Shown here one piece after another: positions 36,112 through 44,882 of a stretch of DNA of 64,000 bases. The DNA lies in the NCBI RefSeq assembly GCF_019083995.1, contig NZ_JAHRCU010000013.1:62001-126000 (forward strand), in the 5' to 3' direction. A program made the translations under genes and the position numbers. Under the pieces are notes generated by a model. The model saw only the letters and a program-made list of their open reading frames with translations, did no database searches and was not told the origin of the DNA. Source of the DNA: Roseococcus sp. SDR (GTDB lineage Bacteria > Pseudomonadota > Alphaproteobacteria > Acetobacterales > Acetobacteraceae). Positions within the stretch are counted from its first letter, which is position 1. Each line of letters begins with the position of its first letter.

Positions 36112-36172
36112 CCTGCCAATCCAGCACCGGCGGGGGCTTGCCCGCAAGCCTCGCGCGCCGCAGCGTGGCCCG

Positions 36173-37051
36173 ATGCGCATCGGGATAGATCTGGGCGGGA
36201 CCAAGACCGAGGTGGTGGCCCTGGGGGTGTCCGGCGAAGTGCTGCTGCGCCGCCGCCAGCCCACGCCGCCTGACTATGCCGGCGTGATCCAGAACATCGC
36301 GGCGTTGGTCCAGGGCGCCGAGGCCGAACTGGGCGCGCGCGGTACGGTCGGCGTGGGCATCCCGGGAAGCCTCTCTCCCGCCACGGGGCTGGTGCGCGGC
36401 GCCAATTCCATCTGGCTCAATGGCGGGCGCCTCGATGTGGACCTCGCCGCCGCCTTGGGCCGGCCGGTGCGGCTCTCCAATGATGCGAATTGCCTGGCAC
36501 TGTCCGAGGCGGCGGATGGCGCGGGGGCAGGGGCGTCGAGCGTCTTCGCCGTCATCCTCGGCACCGGCGTGGGTGGCGGCCTCGTGATCGGTGGACGGCT
36601 GGTGGAGGGCTTCAACCGGATCGGCGGCGAATGGGGGCATAATCCGCTCCCCTGGATGACGGAGGCCGAGTTTCCCGGCCCCGCCTGCTGGTGCGGCAAG
36701 CGCGGCTGCATCGAGACCTTCCTCTCCGGGCCTGCCCTGGCGGCCGATGCCGATGGCCCGGGCGCGCGCGACGCCTCCGGCCTGCCCGCGCGCCGGGATG
36801 AAGCGGCCCGGGCGGCGCTCGCTCGCCACACGGATCGCCTGGCCCGGGCATTGGCCGCGGTGGTGAACCTGGTGGACCCGGAGGTGATCATCCTGGGGGG
36901 TGGGCTCTCCAACATGGCGCATCTCTACGAAGATCTGCCCCGCCTGCTGCCGCGCCACGTGTTTTCCGACGTGGTCCGCACGCGCATCCTGCCGGCCCGG
37001 CATGGGGACAGCTCCGGTGTGCTGGGCGCCGCGCGGCTGTGGGATTCGTAA
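36173..37051 (+). CDS. ROK family sugar kinase (fructokinase-like)
   Basis: A 292-residue ROK kinase that phosphorylates a hexose, probably fructose, with ATP. The phosphate-binding motif is MRIGIDLGGTKTEVVAL; GVGIPGSLSPATG, SNDANCLALSEA and VILGTGVGGGLVI follow; the zinc-binding element is GEWGHNPLPW (His) and CWCGKRGCIETFLSG (three Cys), which defines the ROK family. The start at 36173 gives the canonical N-terminus directly at the phosphate motif. Substrate within ROK (fructose, mannose, glucose, N-acetylmannosamine) cannot be fixed by eye. Confidence 0.9.
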   Translation: MRIGIDLGGTKTEVVALGVSGEVLLRRRQPTPPDYAGVIQNIAALVQGAEAELGARGTVGVGIPGSLSPATGLVRGANSIWLNGGRLDVDLAAALGRPVRLSNDANCLALSEAADGAGAGASSVFAVILGTGVGGGLVIGGRLVEGFNRIGGEWGHNPLPWMTEAEFPGPACWCGKRGCIETFLSGPALAADADGPGARDASGLPARRDEAARAALARHTDRLARALAAVVNLVDPEVIILGGGLSNMAHLYEDLPRLLPRHVFSDVVRTRILPARHGDSSGVLGAARLWDS

Positions 37052-37086
37052 TCCAGCGCTGATTCGCAGGGGCGGCGTGATGCGGC

Positions 37087-39015
37087 ATGATCCATGCGGC
37101 AATTCCGACGGACCCCATGGATTTCGATTCCGAGAACACCCCGAGCAATCCTGCGCCGCGCGCGACCATTGGCGAGGTGATCGCCGAGCGCTATTCGCGC
37201 CGCGGCGCCTTGCTGGGGGGCCTCGCCGCCGCGCTGGCGGGCCCGGCCGGGGCCGTGCCGATGCGGGGCGGCCCCTCGACGCTGACCTTTCCGGAGCTGC
37301 GTCAGCAGCTCGCCCAGACCGATGCGGTGGCCGAGGGCCATGAGAGCCGCCTGCTGATCCGCTGGGGCGATCCCGTGCTGCCCGACGCCCCCGCCTTCGA
37401 TCCGCGCCGCCAGACCGCCGCCGCCCAGGCCCGTCAATTCGGCTATAACAATGACTTCATTGCCGTTCTTCCCATGCGGCCTGGCGAGCCCATCGGCGAG
37501 CGCGCCCTGCTCTGGGCCAATCACGAATACACCAACACCAACCTGATGTTCCCCGGCCTCGGCTCCCCCTCCCAGGCGCGAACCCGCATGACGGCCGAGC
37601 AGGTCGAGGTGGAACTGATGGCCCATGGCGGAAGCCTCGTGGAGATCATGCGCGACGGCCGCGGCTGGAAGCTGGCCCCGCCCGGCCGGCTCAACCGCCG
37701 CATCACGGCGACCACCCCCATGCGGATCAGCGGCCCGGCCGCAGGGCACCCCTGGATGCGGACCAGCGCCGACCCCGAGGGACGCAATGTCCTTGGGATG
37801 CTGGCCAATTGTGCAGGCGGTATAACACCTTGGGGGACGATTCTCACATGCGAGGAGAACATCAACTTCGCCTTCGGCGGCGCGCTCCATGATCCAACTC
37901 AGGCCGAATCCCAGCGCCGCTTCGGCATGACCGACACCCCGCCCTATGCCTGGCATCGCTTCGTGCAACGCTTCAATCGCACGCAGGAACCAAATGAATC
38001 CAATCGTTTTGGATGGGTCGTTGAGATAGATCCTTATGATCCGGAGAGCCTGCCGGTGAAGCGCACGGCGCTGGGCCGCTTCAAGCATGAGGGGGCGGCC
38101 TACGCCCTCGCGCCGGATGGCCGCATGGTCATCTACATGGGCGACGATCAGCGCTTCGACTATGTCTATCGCTTCGTCACCGCCCGCCCGCACAACCCCG
38201 CCAACCCCGACCGGAACCTGCTGGACGAGGGCACGCTCTCCGTCGCGCGCTTCGAGGCCGATGGCACCATGCGCTGGCTCCCCCTCATCCAGGGCAGCGG
38301 CCCGCTGACGCCGGAGAACGGCTTCCACAACCAGGGCGACGTCGTCATCCAGGCCCGCCGCGCGGCCGATCTGCTGGGCGCCACGCCCATGGACCGGCCG
38401 GAGGATGTCGAGGCCAATCCGGCCAATGGCCGCGTCTATGTCATGCTCACCAACAACGCCAATCGCACGGCCGCGCAGGTGAACCCGGCCAATCCGCGCG
38501 CGGAGAACGCGCATGGCCATGTGGTGGAACTCATCCCGCCCGGCGTGCCAGACCGCCCGGACCACGCGGCCGAGACCATGCGCTGGGGCCTTTTCCTGCG
38601 CGCCGGCAAGCCCGGCATGGACGCCGGCGCCGAATACCACCGCGCCACCAGCGACCAGGGCTGGCTCTCCAGCCCCGACAATTGCGCCTTCGACAGCAAG
38701 GGCCGCATCTGGATCGCGACCGATTCCGGCGGCGCGGCCGGCATCGCGGATGGCGTCTGGGCGGCGGATACGGTGGGCGGCGGCCGGGCGCTGACCCGGC
38801 TGTTCTACCAGGCGCCCACCGGCGCCGAAGTCTGCGGCCCCTGGATCCTGCCGGATGACAGCGCGCTCTTCCTCGCCATCCAGCACCCGGGGCAGAACGC
38901 CGGCAGCAGCTTCGACGCGCCCTCCACCCGCTGGCCTGATTTCGCGGAGGGGATGCCGCCGCGCCCCTCGGTGATCGTCATCACCCATGGCGAGGGGCGC
39001 GCCATCGGCAGTTGA
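37087..39015 (+). CDS. PhoX-like phosphatase (DUF839), Tat-exported
   Basis: A 642-residue secreted phosphatase of the PhoX family, a calcium- and iron-dependent alkaline phosphatase that releases phosphate from organic phosphoesters in the periplasm. A Tat signal with twin arginine is at YSRRGALLGGLAAAL (about 36-50). Family motifs are WANHEYTNTNLMFPG, TPWGTILTCEENINFAF (the metal-binding Cys-Glu), FGWVVEIDPYDPESLP, GRFKHEGAAYAL, DQRFDYVYRF and PDNCAFDSKGRIWIATD. The ATG at 37117 is an alternative start that keeps the Tat signal. Two segments encoding the metal-site motifs have markedly rarer, AT-rich codons than the rest. Confidence 0.9.
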   Translation: MIHAAIPTDPMDFDSENTPSNPAPRATIGEVIAERYSRRGALLGGLAAALAGPAGAVPMRGGPSTLTFPELRQQLAQTDAVAEGHESRLLIRWGDPVLPDAPAFDPRRQTAAAQARQFGYNNDFIAVLPMRPGEPIGERALLWANHEYTNTNLMFPGLGSPSQARTRMTAEQVEVELMAHGGSLVEIMRDGRGWKLAPPGRLNRRITATTPMRISGPAAGHPWMRTSADPEGRNVLGMLANCAGGITPWGTILTCEENINFAFGGALHDPTQAESQRRFGMTDTPPYAWHRFVQRFNRTQEPNESNRFGWVVEIDPYDPESLPVKRTALGRFKHEGAAYALAPDGRMVIYMGDDQRFDYVYRFVTARPHNPANPDRNLLDEGTLSVARFEADGTMRWLPLIQGSGPLTPENGFHNQGDVVIQARRAADLLGATPMDRPEDVEANPANGRVYVMLTNNANRTAAQVNPANPRAENAHGHVVELIPPGVPDRPDHAAETMRWGLFLRAGKPGMDAGAEYHRATSDQGWLSSPDNCAFDSKGRIWIATDSGGAAGIADGVWAADTVGGGRALTRLFYQAPTGAEVCGPWILPDDSALFLAIQHPGQNAGSSFDAPSTRWPDFAEGMPPRPSVIVITHGEGRAIGS

Positions 39016-39046
39016 ACCGCCGCGGCCTGGGCCGCATCCTCCGCCC

Positions 39047-40321
39047 ATGCCCGACCCGGCCCTCTGCCGCGACTGCCTGAGCACCGACCCGGGGCCGGGT
39101 GCGGCCTGCCGCCATTGCGGCGGGCGGCGCGTGCTGCGCCACCCCGACCTGTTCACTCTCACCATCGCGCATGTGGATTGCGACGCCTTCTATGCCAGCG
39201 TCGAGAAGCGCGACCGCCCGGAACTCGCGACCAAGCCCGTCCTCGTCGGCGGCGGGCGGCGCGGCGTGGTGGCCGCCTGCTGCTACATCGCCCGCGGGTA
39301 CGGCATCCGCTCCGCCATGCCCATGTTCAAGGCGCTCGCCGCCTGCCCGGATGCGGTGGTCCTCAAGCCCGACATGGCCAAATACGCCCGCGAAGGCGCC
39401 CGCATCCGTGCCCTGATGGAGGCGCTGACGCCGCTGGTGCAGCCGCTTTCGATTGACGAGGCCGTGCTGGACCTGGCCGGCACTGAGGCGCTGCACAAGG
39501 CGCCGCCCGCCGTCACCCTTGCGCGCCTCGCGCGCGAAGTGGAGCGGGAGGTGGGCGTGACCATCTCCATCGGCCTCGCGGCCAACCGGCTCATGGCCAA
39601 GCTTGCGGCGGGGCGGGACAAGCCGCGCGGCTTCGCCGTGATCGGTGGGGCCGAGGCCGCCGGCTGGCTTGCCCCCCAGCGCGTGGGGCTGCTGCCCGGC
39701 ATCGGCCCCGCGGCGGCGCGGCGGCTGGAAGCGGCGGGCATCACCCGCCTCGGCCAGCTTGCGGCGCTGGACGCGAAGGCTGCCGTCGCGCGCCTCGGCG
39801 CCGATGGCCCGGCGCTGGCCGCCCGCGCCCGTGGCGAGGATGACCGCCCGGTGAACCCGGAGCGCGAGACCAAGTCCGTCAGTGCCGAGACCACCTTCGA
39901 GGAGGACCTCGCTGAGCGGGACGTCCTGGAGGCCGTGCTGTGGCGGATGAGCGAGAAGTTGGCCGGGCGGCTCGCGGGGAAGGGGCTCTCGGCCGGCGGG
40001 GTGGTGCTCAAGCTGAAGACCGCGGGCTTCGAGACGCTGACCCGCAGCGCCCGCCTGCCGGGCCCCACCCTGCTTCCCGAAACGCTCTTCGACGCCGCGC
40101 GGCCGCTCCTCGCGCGGGCCGCGGATGGCACGCGCTACCGCCTGCTCGGCCTCGGCGCATCTCCGCTCTGCCCGGCGGAGGAGGCGGACCAGGGCGACCT
40201 CGCGGACCCGAATGCACCGCGGCGCGCGGCGAAATGGCGCGCCGTGGAGGCGCTGCGCGAGCGCTTCGGCGCGGCCAGCGTGGTGGCAGGGCGATCCCTG
40301 CGAGAGCACAAGAAATCGTAA
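39047..40321 (+). CDS. dinB: DNA polymerase IV with N-terminal zinc ribbon
   Basis: A 424-residue Y-family translesion polymerase. Residues 7-29 form a CxxC-x10-CxxC zinc ribbon (CRDC and CRHC) not found in Escherichia coli DinB but seen in some alphaproteobacterial homologues. The palm motif is HVDCDAFYASVEKRDRPEL, the finger YIARGYGIRSAMPMFKAL, and the second catalytic motif PLSIDEAVLDLAGTEAL. The thumb helix-hairpin-helix segment GLLPGIGPAAARRLEAAGI and the little-finger domain (about 275-395) are present. No beta-clamp motif is obvious at the C-terminus. LexA control could not be confirmed from the short upstream gap. Confidence 0.93.
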   Translation: MPDPALCRDCLSTDPGPGAACRHCGGRRVLRHPDLFTLTIAHVDCDAFYASVEKRDRPELATKPVLVGGGRRGVVAACCYIARGYGIRSAMPMFKALAACPDAVVLKPDMAKYAREGARIRALMEALTPLVQPLSIDEAVLDLAGTEALHKAPPAVTLARLAREVEREVGVTISIGLAANRLMAKLAAGRDKPRGFAVIGGAEAAGWLAPQRVGLLPGIGPAAARRLEAAGITRLGQLAALDAKAAVARLGADGPALAARARGEDDRPVNPERETKSVSAETTFEEDLAERDVLEAVLWRMSEKLAGRLAGKGLSAGGVVLKLKTAGFETLTRSARLPGPTLLPETLFDAARPLLARAADGTRYRLLGLGASPLCPAEEADQGDLADPNAPRRAAKWRAVEALRERFGAASVVAGRSLREHKKS

Positions 40322-40388
40322 TCAGATCGGAAGGATTTGACTTCATACCGTCTCCGGTGCCTCGTTTGCGAAACTAGGAGACCTCACC

Positions 40389-41297
40389 ATGTCACGTGCA
40401 TTGCGAAACCGGCCCTCGGCCTTGGCGGCGATGGCGATGCTGGGCCTCGCCGGCGCTTCGGGCGCCGCGGCCCAGGCACCCGCCGGCGGCTTCGCCGTTC
40501 CCACCCAGGGCCTCTATATCGGCGCCGGCGGCGCCTTCAACATCACCCGCTTCGGGACGCAGAACGTCTATGCGCTCGGCCTCTCGGACGTCTACCAGAA
40601 CGGTGTGCGGGTCTCGAGCGGATCGGCTGCGGGCCCCGCGCGCGTTCCGCTCGGCAGCGAGTCGGGCTTCGCCCCGGCGGCGCAGATCGGCTATTTCCAG
40701 AATTTCGCGGAGAGCCGCTGGCTCTGGGGTGTGAAGGCCTCCTACAGCTACCTCGGCACCTCGGCCAGCACGCCCAATGCGCTGCTGCCCCAGGCCGGCG
40801 CCTTCACCGATGCGCGGACGGGCGCGAGCACGCCCTTCGTCGGCAATGCCGTCGTCCGCTCCTTCGAGCAGAAGGCCGAGCACCAGATCACACTGACGCC
40901 CTTCATCGGCCATGCCCATCAGCGGGGCTTCCTCTACCTGGGTGGCGGGCCGACGCTGACCCGCCTCAGCACGCAGATGAACGGTCTGGTGGGCTTCGCC
41001 GACATCAACGGCAATCGCAGCGAGATCTCCGGCCCCCCGCAGAACTTCTCGAGCGCCGGCTGGGTCTGGGGCGCGATGTTCATGGCCGGCGTCACCTATT
41101 TCATCGACCGCGACTGGTTCCTGGACCTGACCTACACGGCCTCGACCACGCAGCGGCAGACCGGCCAGTATTTCAGCAGCTTCACCAATGCCGGCGGCCC
41201 GGGCGGCACTGTCACCACGGGTTCGCTGATCGGAAATTCCTCCAGCGCGCCGCTCGTCTCGCAGGGCGCCATGCTGACCCTGAACCGGCGCTTCTGA
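40389..41297 (+). CDS. Outer-membrane beta-barrel protein
   Basis: A 302-residue predicted outer-membrane barrel. Signal peptide: LAAMAMLGLAGASGAAA|QAP, cleaved near residue 29. The mature protein opens with GLYIGAGGAFNITRF, an Opa/OmpA-like first strand, continues with alternating hydrophobic strands (WLWGVKASYSYLG, TPFIGHAHQRGFLYLGGGPTLT, WGAMFMAGVTYFIDRDWFLDLTYTA) and ends in AMLTLNRRF; a terminal phenylalanine is the BamA recognition mark. An AGGAG ribosome site lies 8 bases before the ATG. It is likely a small channel or adhesin-like barrel; no precise function can be assigned. Confidence 0.85.
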   Translation: MSRALRNRPSALAAMAMLGLAGASGAAAQAPAGGFAVPTQGLYIGAGGAFNITRFGTQNVYALGLSDVYQNGVRVSSGSAAGPARVPLGSESGFAPAAQIGYFQNFAESRWLWGVKASYSYLGTSASTPNALLPQAGAFTDARTGASTPFVGNAVVRSFEQKAEHQITLTPFIGHAHQRGFLYLGGGPTLTRLSTQMNGLVGFADINGNRSEISGPPQNFSSAGWVWGAMFMAGVTYFIDRDWFLDLTYTASTTQRQTGQYFSSFTNAGGPGGTVTTGSLIGNSSSAPLVSQGAMLTLNRRF

Positions 41298-41355
41298 GGG
41301 CAACCCCGGCGGGGCGGGTGAGGAAGGCTTAACCCGCCCGCCCCATTCTCCGGGC

Positions 41356-42333
41356 GTGCCGCGCCCCGATCCGTTCAGCTTCGACCCCGTCCGCTTCCCC
41401 GGTCTCGCCCCCGGCGAGGTCTGGCCGCCCGATGCCTTCGACTTCACCGCCCCCTGGCTGCGCCACCGGGAGCTGGCTTTCGAGCGCGGCGAGTCGGGCG
41501 AGGTCGTCCTGGTCCGCCGCTATGACGAGCTGCGCCTCGTGCTCGACATCGAGACCGCGCATTCCGCGCTGGATGTGGCGCCGCGCAGCCGGGATTTCCG
41601 GCTGCTGCGCCTGGTTCCCTCCGCCCTCTGCCTTGTCGAGACCGTGGCGCCGGGGGATCCCGTGCCGCCCAGCCTGCGCGGCCTGCCACCTGCGCCGCCG
41701 GAGGAGCACCATGTCTATGCCGCCACCACTGCGCTGGTCGCGGCCCTGCAGCGCGGCGCGGGAGAGGCGGGCGGCGCCTTCCTCGATGCGCTGCGCCGCA
41801 CACCCCCCGGTGTGGGCATGTTCGAGGCGGCGGCGGCGCAATGCATCCGCCAGAGCGGCTTCGGGCTGGAGCGCATCGCGAACCTGGCCCGCGGCCTGCA
41901 GCGCCTGGCCAATGCCCATGCGGAGGTGCTGGCCGCCGAGGCGACGCGACCCGATTATGCCGGCATGGAGCGCATGGTGGCCGCCACGTCGCGCGCCATG
42001 AGCAATGATGCGGGATGGTCGCGGGACCTGCTGGCGCATGGGCTGCGCCAGATCGCGCCCATCATCTCCCGCCCGCGTGAGGCGACGGAGCAGCTTCGCG
42101 CCAATGCCGCCGCCCTGCTGGAGGCCGGGGGCACGCTGGGCGATGCGGCGCGCCTCGCCCATGCGCAGGGCGTCTATCGCGACCGGCTGATCGAGATGGG
42201 CATCTTCTGGCGGCGCCTGGCCGCGGCCTGGGCCAGTGTCCATCCGAAGCTGACCGACCGGCAGGAGATTGACCTGCTCTGCCGCAACGCGCTGCGCCGG
42301 CTCTCCCTCAAGGAGCTTTACGACGCGCTGTGA
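41356..42333 (+). CDS. Hypothetical protein, 325 residues, soluble
   Basis: I do not recognise this protein. It starts at a GTG (41356) about 58 bases after the barrel gene. There is no signal peptide or membrane segment. The N-terminal third is mixed alpha/beta (ELAFERGESGEVVLVRRYDELRLVLDIETAHSALDV), the rest is a long helical region rich in alanine, with QRLANAHAEVLAAEATRPDYAGMERMVAATSRAM and a conserved-looking C-terminus KLTDRQEIDLLCRNALRRLSLKELYDAL. Its composition and codon use match neighbours, so it is very likely coding. It converges with a Bug gene 7 bases away. A cytoplasmic enzyme or regulator of unknown role. Confidence 0.65.
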   Translation: MPRPDPFSFDPVRFPGLAPGEVWPPDAFDFTAPWLRHRELAFERGESGEVVLVRRYDELRLVLDIETAHSALDVAPRSRDFRLLRLVPSALCLVETVAPGDPVPPSLRGLPPAPPEEHHVYAATTALVAALQRGAGEAGGAFLDALRRTPPGVGMFEAAAAQCIRQSGFGLERIANLARGLQRLANAHAEVLAAEATRPDYAGMERMVAATSRAMSNDAGWSRDLLAHGLRQIAPIISRPREATEQLRANAAALLEAGGTLGDAARLAHAQGVYRDRLIEMGIFWRRLAAAWASVHPKLTDRQEIDLLCRNALRRLSLKELYDAL

Positions 42334-42340
42334 GGCGCGG

Positions 42341-43312
42341 TCACTCGCGCCAGGGCCGGCGCTGCCAGAGGGCGCGCAGATTGTCCTCGGTGCGTTGCGC
42401 CATGGCGCGGTAATCGGCGCCGATCATGGGGTTGAGCGGCATGAACTGGCGCTGCGCCTCGCGCAGGAACTCCGGATCGCGCAGGGCCACCGCAAAGGCC
42501 TGGGTCAGGCGCTCGGTGATGGCGGGCGGCAGGCCGGGCGGGCCCACGATGCCACGCGCCGCACCATGCAGGATGTCGAGCCCGACTTCGCGGAAGGTCG
42601 GCACATCGGCAGCTTCGGGGCTCCGGCTCGCGCTGGCCTGGGCCAGAATGCGCAGCTTGCCCTCGCGCTTCAACTGCAGTGCATCGCCCACATTGATGGC
42701 GGCCAGGTCCACATGGCCGCCCAGCAATTGCGGAACGAGGGGGGCCGCACCCGCGAAGGGCACGTGCACCAGCGGCGGCACATCGGCCAGCTGCTCGAAG
42801 GCCAGCATGAAGAGATGGTCGTCCGAGCCCACGCCCGTCGTCGCATAGGTCATCTGCCGGGGGCGCGCGCGGGCGGCCGCGATCAGGTCGGCCACCGAGC
42901 GCAGCGGGCTGTCGGCGCGGACGTAGAAGCAGTTCGCATCCTCGACGATGTTGGCGAGGAAGGTGAAGTCCATGGCGCGGAAGCGCGCCGGCCGCTCCAT
43001 CGGGATGGCGTTGTGCGCGGGCAGCGTGGTGGCGCCCAGCGTGTAGCCATCGGGTGCCGCGTTGAAGGTGGCCTCCAGCCCGATCTGCCCGGCGGCGCCG
43101 CTGCGGTTGGTGACGATGTGCCGCATGCCCGGGATCTGCGCCGCCACCAGCGGCATGACGAGGCGCGTCATCACATCCACGCCGCCGCCTGCCGGGAAGG
43201 GAACGATGATCTCCACCGGCCGGTCATTCGGCCAGGCAGGCTGTGCACGCGTGACGGCAGGAATGGCCAGGCTCACGGCGGACCCCGCGAGCCAGGTACG
43301 ACGCTGGATCAT
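42341..43312 (-). CDS. Bug-type periplasmic solute-binding receptor (tandem copy B)
   Basis: A 323-residue Bug receptor. Signal peptide MIQRRTWLAGSAVSLAIPAVTRAQ with twin arginine (Tat-like). Ligand-loop motif RPVEIIVPFPAGGGVDVMTRLV, NRSGAAGQIGLEATFNAAPDGYTLGA, YATTGVGSDDHLFMLAFEQLA and VPTFREVGLDILHG. The start ATG 43312 is preferred over ATG 43318 because GGGAGG then has correct spacing. The last residues LRALWQRRPWRE are the same as those of the Bug gene at 43384, so both derive from one duplicated ancestor. No TctA/TctB genes are adjacent. Confidence 0.92.
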   Translation of the reverse strand: MIQRRTWLAGSAVSLAIPAVTRAQPAWPNDRPVEIIVPFPAGGGVDVMTRLVMPLVAAQIPGMRHIVTNRSGAAGQIGLEATFNAAPDGYTLGATTLPAHNAIPMERPARFRAMDFTFLANIVEDANCFYVRADSPLRSVADLIAAARARPRQMTYATTGVGSDDHLFMLAFEQLADVPPLVHVPFAGAAPLVPQLLGGHVDLAAINVGDALQLKREGKLRILAQASASRSPEAADVPTFREVGLDILHGAARGIVGPPGLPPAITERLTQAFAVALRDPEFLREAQRQFMPLNPMIGADYRAMAQRTEDNLRALWQRRPWRE

Positions 43313-43383
43313 TCTCATCCTCCCCTTTTGGCCGGGAGGGTGCGGCATCCGGCTTCGGCGAGGCAAGGAATGTTTCGCGGGCG

Positions 43384-44337
43384 CTACTCGCGCCAGGGCC
43401 GCCGCTGCCACAGCGCGCGGAGGTTGGCGTAGTCCGCCGCCATCATCTGCCGATAGGCGCGCCCCACCAGCGGGCGCATCGGGAAGCCCTGCTGCGCCGC
43501 ATCGCGGAGGAAGTCGGGGTCGGCCAGCATCGCCGTGAAGGCGAGCTCGTATTGCAGCGTGATCTCCGGATGCAGGCCGGGCGGGGCCGCGATGCCCCGT
43601 GAGGAGCCGCCCAGCACGTCGAACCCCGCCTCGCGGAAGGTCGGCACGGGGCCGAGCGGCGCCCAGCGCTCCGGCCCGCCCTGCGCGAGGCCGCGGATGC
43701 GCCCATCGCGCAGCAGGTTCAGCGCTTCGCTGCCGTTGAAGGCGCCGACGGCCAGCGTGCCGACCAGCAGGTCGCGCTGGATGGGCGCGGTGCCGGCATA
43801 GGGCACATGCAGCAGGTTCACCCCCGCCGCCGCCTCGAAGGCCAGCAGCAGCATGTGGTCATCCGAACCGATGCCGGCGGTGCCGACGCCGATCTCGCCG
43901 GGCCGCCCCCGTGCCGCCATGCGCAAATCCTCCAGCGTCCGCCAGGGACTGCGCGCGGTCACCCAGAAGGCGCCCGGATCATCCACCACATTGGCGATCA
44001 GCGTGAACTCATCCGGCCGGTAGCGCGGCCGCCGCTCGATGGCGATGGCGTGCATGGCGGTGTTGGTGGCGGCACCGATGGTGTAGCCATCGGGCGCCGC
44101 GTTGAACAAGGTCTCGAAGCCGATATGCCCGCCGGCTCCCGGCCGGTTGATCACCGCCATGCGCGCGCCGGGCAGGTGGCGCGGCAGGTGATGGGCGACG
44201 AGGCGCCCCATCTGGTCCACGCCGCCGCCGGGCGGGAAGGGGATGATGACCTCGATCGGGCGTTCCTGCGGCCAGGCCGCATGCGCGATGCCAGGGACGG
44301 CGAGGCCCCCCACTGCCAGAAGCGTCCTGCGCCGCAT
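43384..44337 (-). CDS. Bug-type periplasmic solute-binding receptor (tandem copy A)
   Basis: A 317-residue Bug receptor with signal peptide MRRRTLLAVGGLAVPGIAHA. Its ligand loop RPIEVIIPFPPGGGVDQMGRLVA, NRPGAGGHIGFETLFNAAPDGYTIGAA, VGTAGIGSDDHMLLLAFEAAAGV and VPTFREAGFDVLGG match copy B segment by segment, and its C-terminus NLRALWQRRPWRE is nearly identical. Upstream of copy B by 71 bases, it probably leads the pair. It diverges from a thioesterase gene over 82 bases. Ligand unknown; relaxed ligand range after duplication is plausible. Confidence 0.92.
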   Translation of the reverse strand: MRRRTLLAVGGLAVPGIAHAAWPQERPIEVIIPFPPGGGVDQMGRLVAHHLPRHLPGARMAVINRPGAGGHIGFETLFNAAPDGYTIGAATNTAMHAIAIERRPRYRPDEFTLIANVVDDPGAFWVTARSPWRTLEDLRMAARGRPGEIGVGTAGIGSDDHMLLLAFEAAAGVNLLHVPYAGTAPIQRDLLVGTLAVGAFNGSEALNLLRDGRIRGLAQGGPERWAPLGPVPTFREAGFDVLGGSSRGIAAPPGLHPEITLQYELAFTAMLADPDFLRDAAQQGFPMRPLVGRAYRQMMAADYANLRALWQRRPWRE

Positions 44338-44419
44338 CCCCACCCTCCCTTGTCTTCGGGCAAGGGTGGATGCCCGGGCGGTTTTCGTCCAGCTTGGGGA
44401 GGTCACGAGGAGAGCGCGC

Positions 44420-44857
44420 ATGCATGGATCGCTGCTGGAGGAATTCGGCGTCGAGGGCGAATGGAACGTCGCGGTGCGGCACCGCATCCGCTGGGCCGAA
44501 TGCGACCTCTACGGCCATGTGAACCACGCGGCCTATCTCGTCATGTTCGAGGATCTCCGCGTGGAGCACTGGCGCTCCCTCGGACAGGTGCTGCAGGCCG
44601 ACCAGCCGGGGCCGGTCGTCGCGAAGCTCGAGGCGCGCTACGTGCGCGCGACGGGTTTCGAGGATGAGGTGCTGCTGACACTGCGCGTGCCGAGCCTGCG
44701 CAACACGAGCTTCGTGCACGAATACGCGATGTGGAAGAACGGCCTCTGCTTCGAATGCAAGGCGTTGCTGGTCTGCGTGCAGAACGGCGTGAGCACGCCG
44801 ATTCCGGAGGTGGCACGCAAGCTGATGATCGAGAGGGACGGGGCGAAGGCGGGGTGA
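44420..44857 (+). CDS. Hot-dog fold acyl-CoA thioesterase (4-hydroxybenzoyl-CoA thioesterase type)
   Basis: A 145-residue hot-dog thioesterase, which hydrolyses an acyl-CoA to free acid in the cytoplasm. The hallmark RHRIRWAECDLYGHVNHAAYL contains the catalytic aspartate and the His-Val-Asn-His element of YbgC/4HBT members. RNTSFVHEYAMWKNGLCFECKALLVCV follows. ATG 44420 has GAGGAG about 7 bases upstream and a normal length. It is divergent from a Bug pair, so the substrate may be a CoA derivative of the acid bound by those receptors (inference). Confidence 0.87.
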   Translation: MHGSLLEEFGVEGEWNVAVRHRIRWAECDLYGHVNHAAYLVMFEDLRVEHWRSLGQVLQADQPGPVVAKLEARYVRATGFEDEVLLTLRVPSLRNTSFVHEYAMWKNGLCFECKALLVCVQNGVSTPIPEVARKLMIERDGAKAG

Positions 44858-44882
44858 GATCCCTCCGGCGCCCCGCCGGTCG

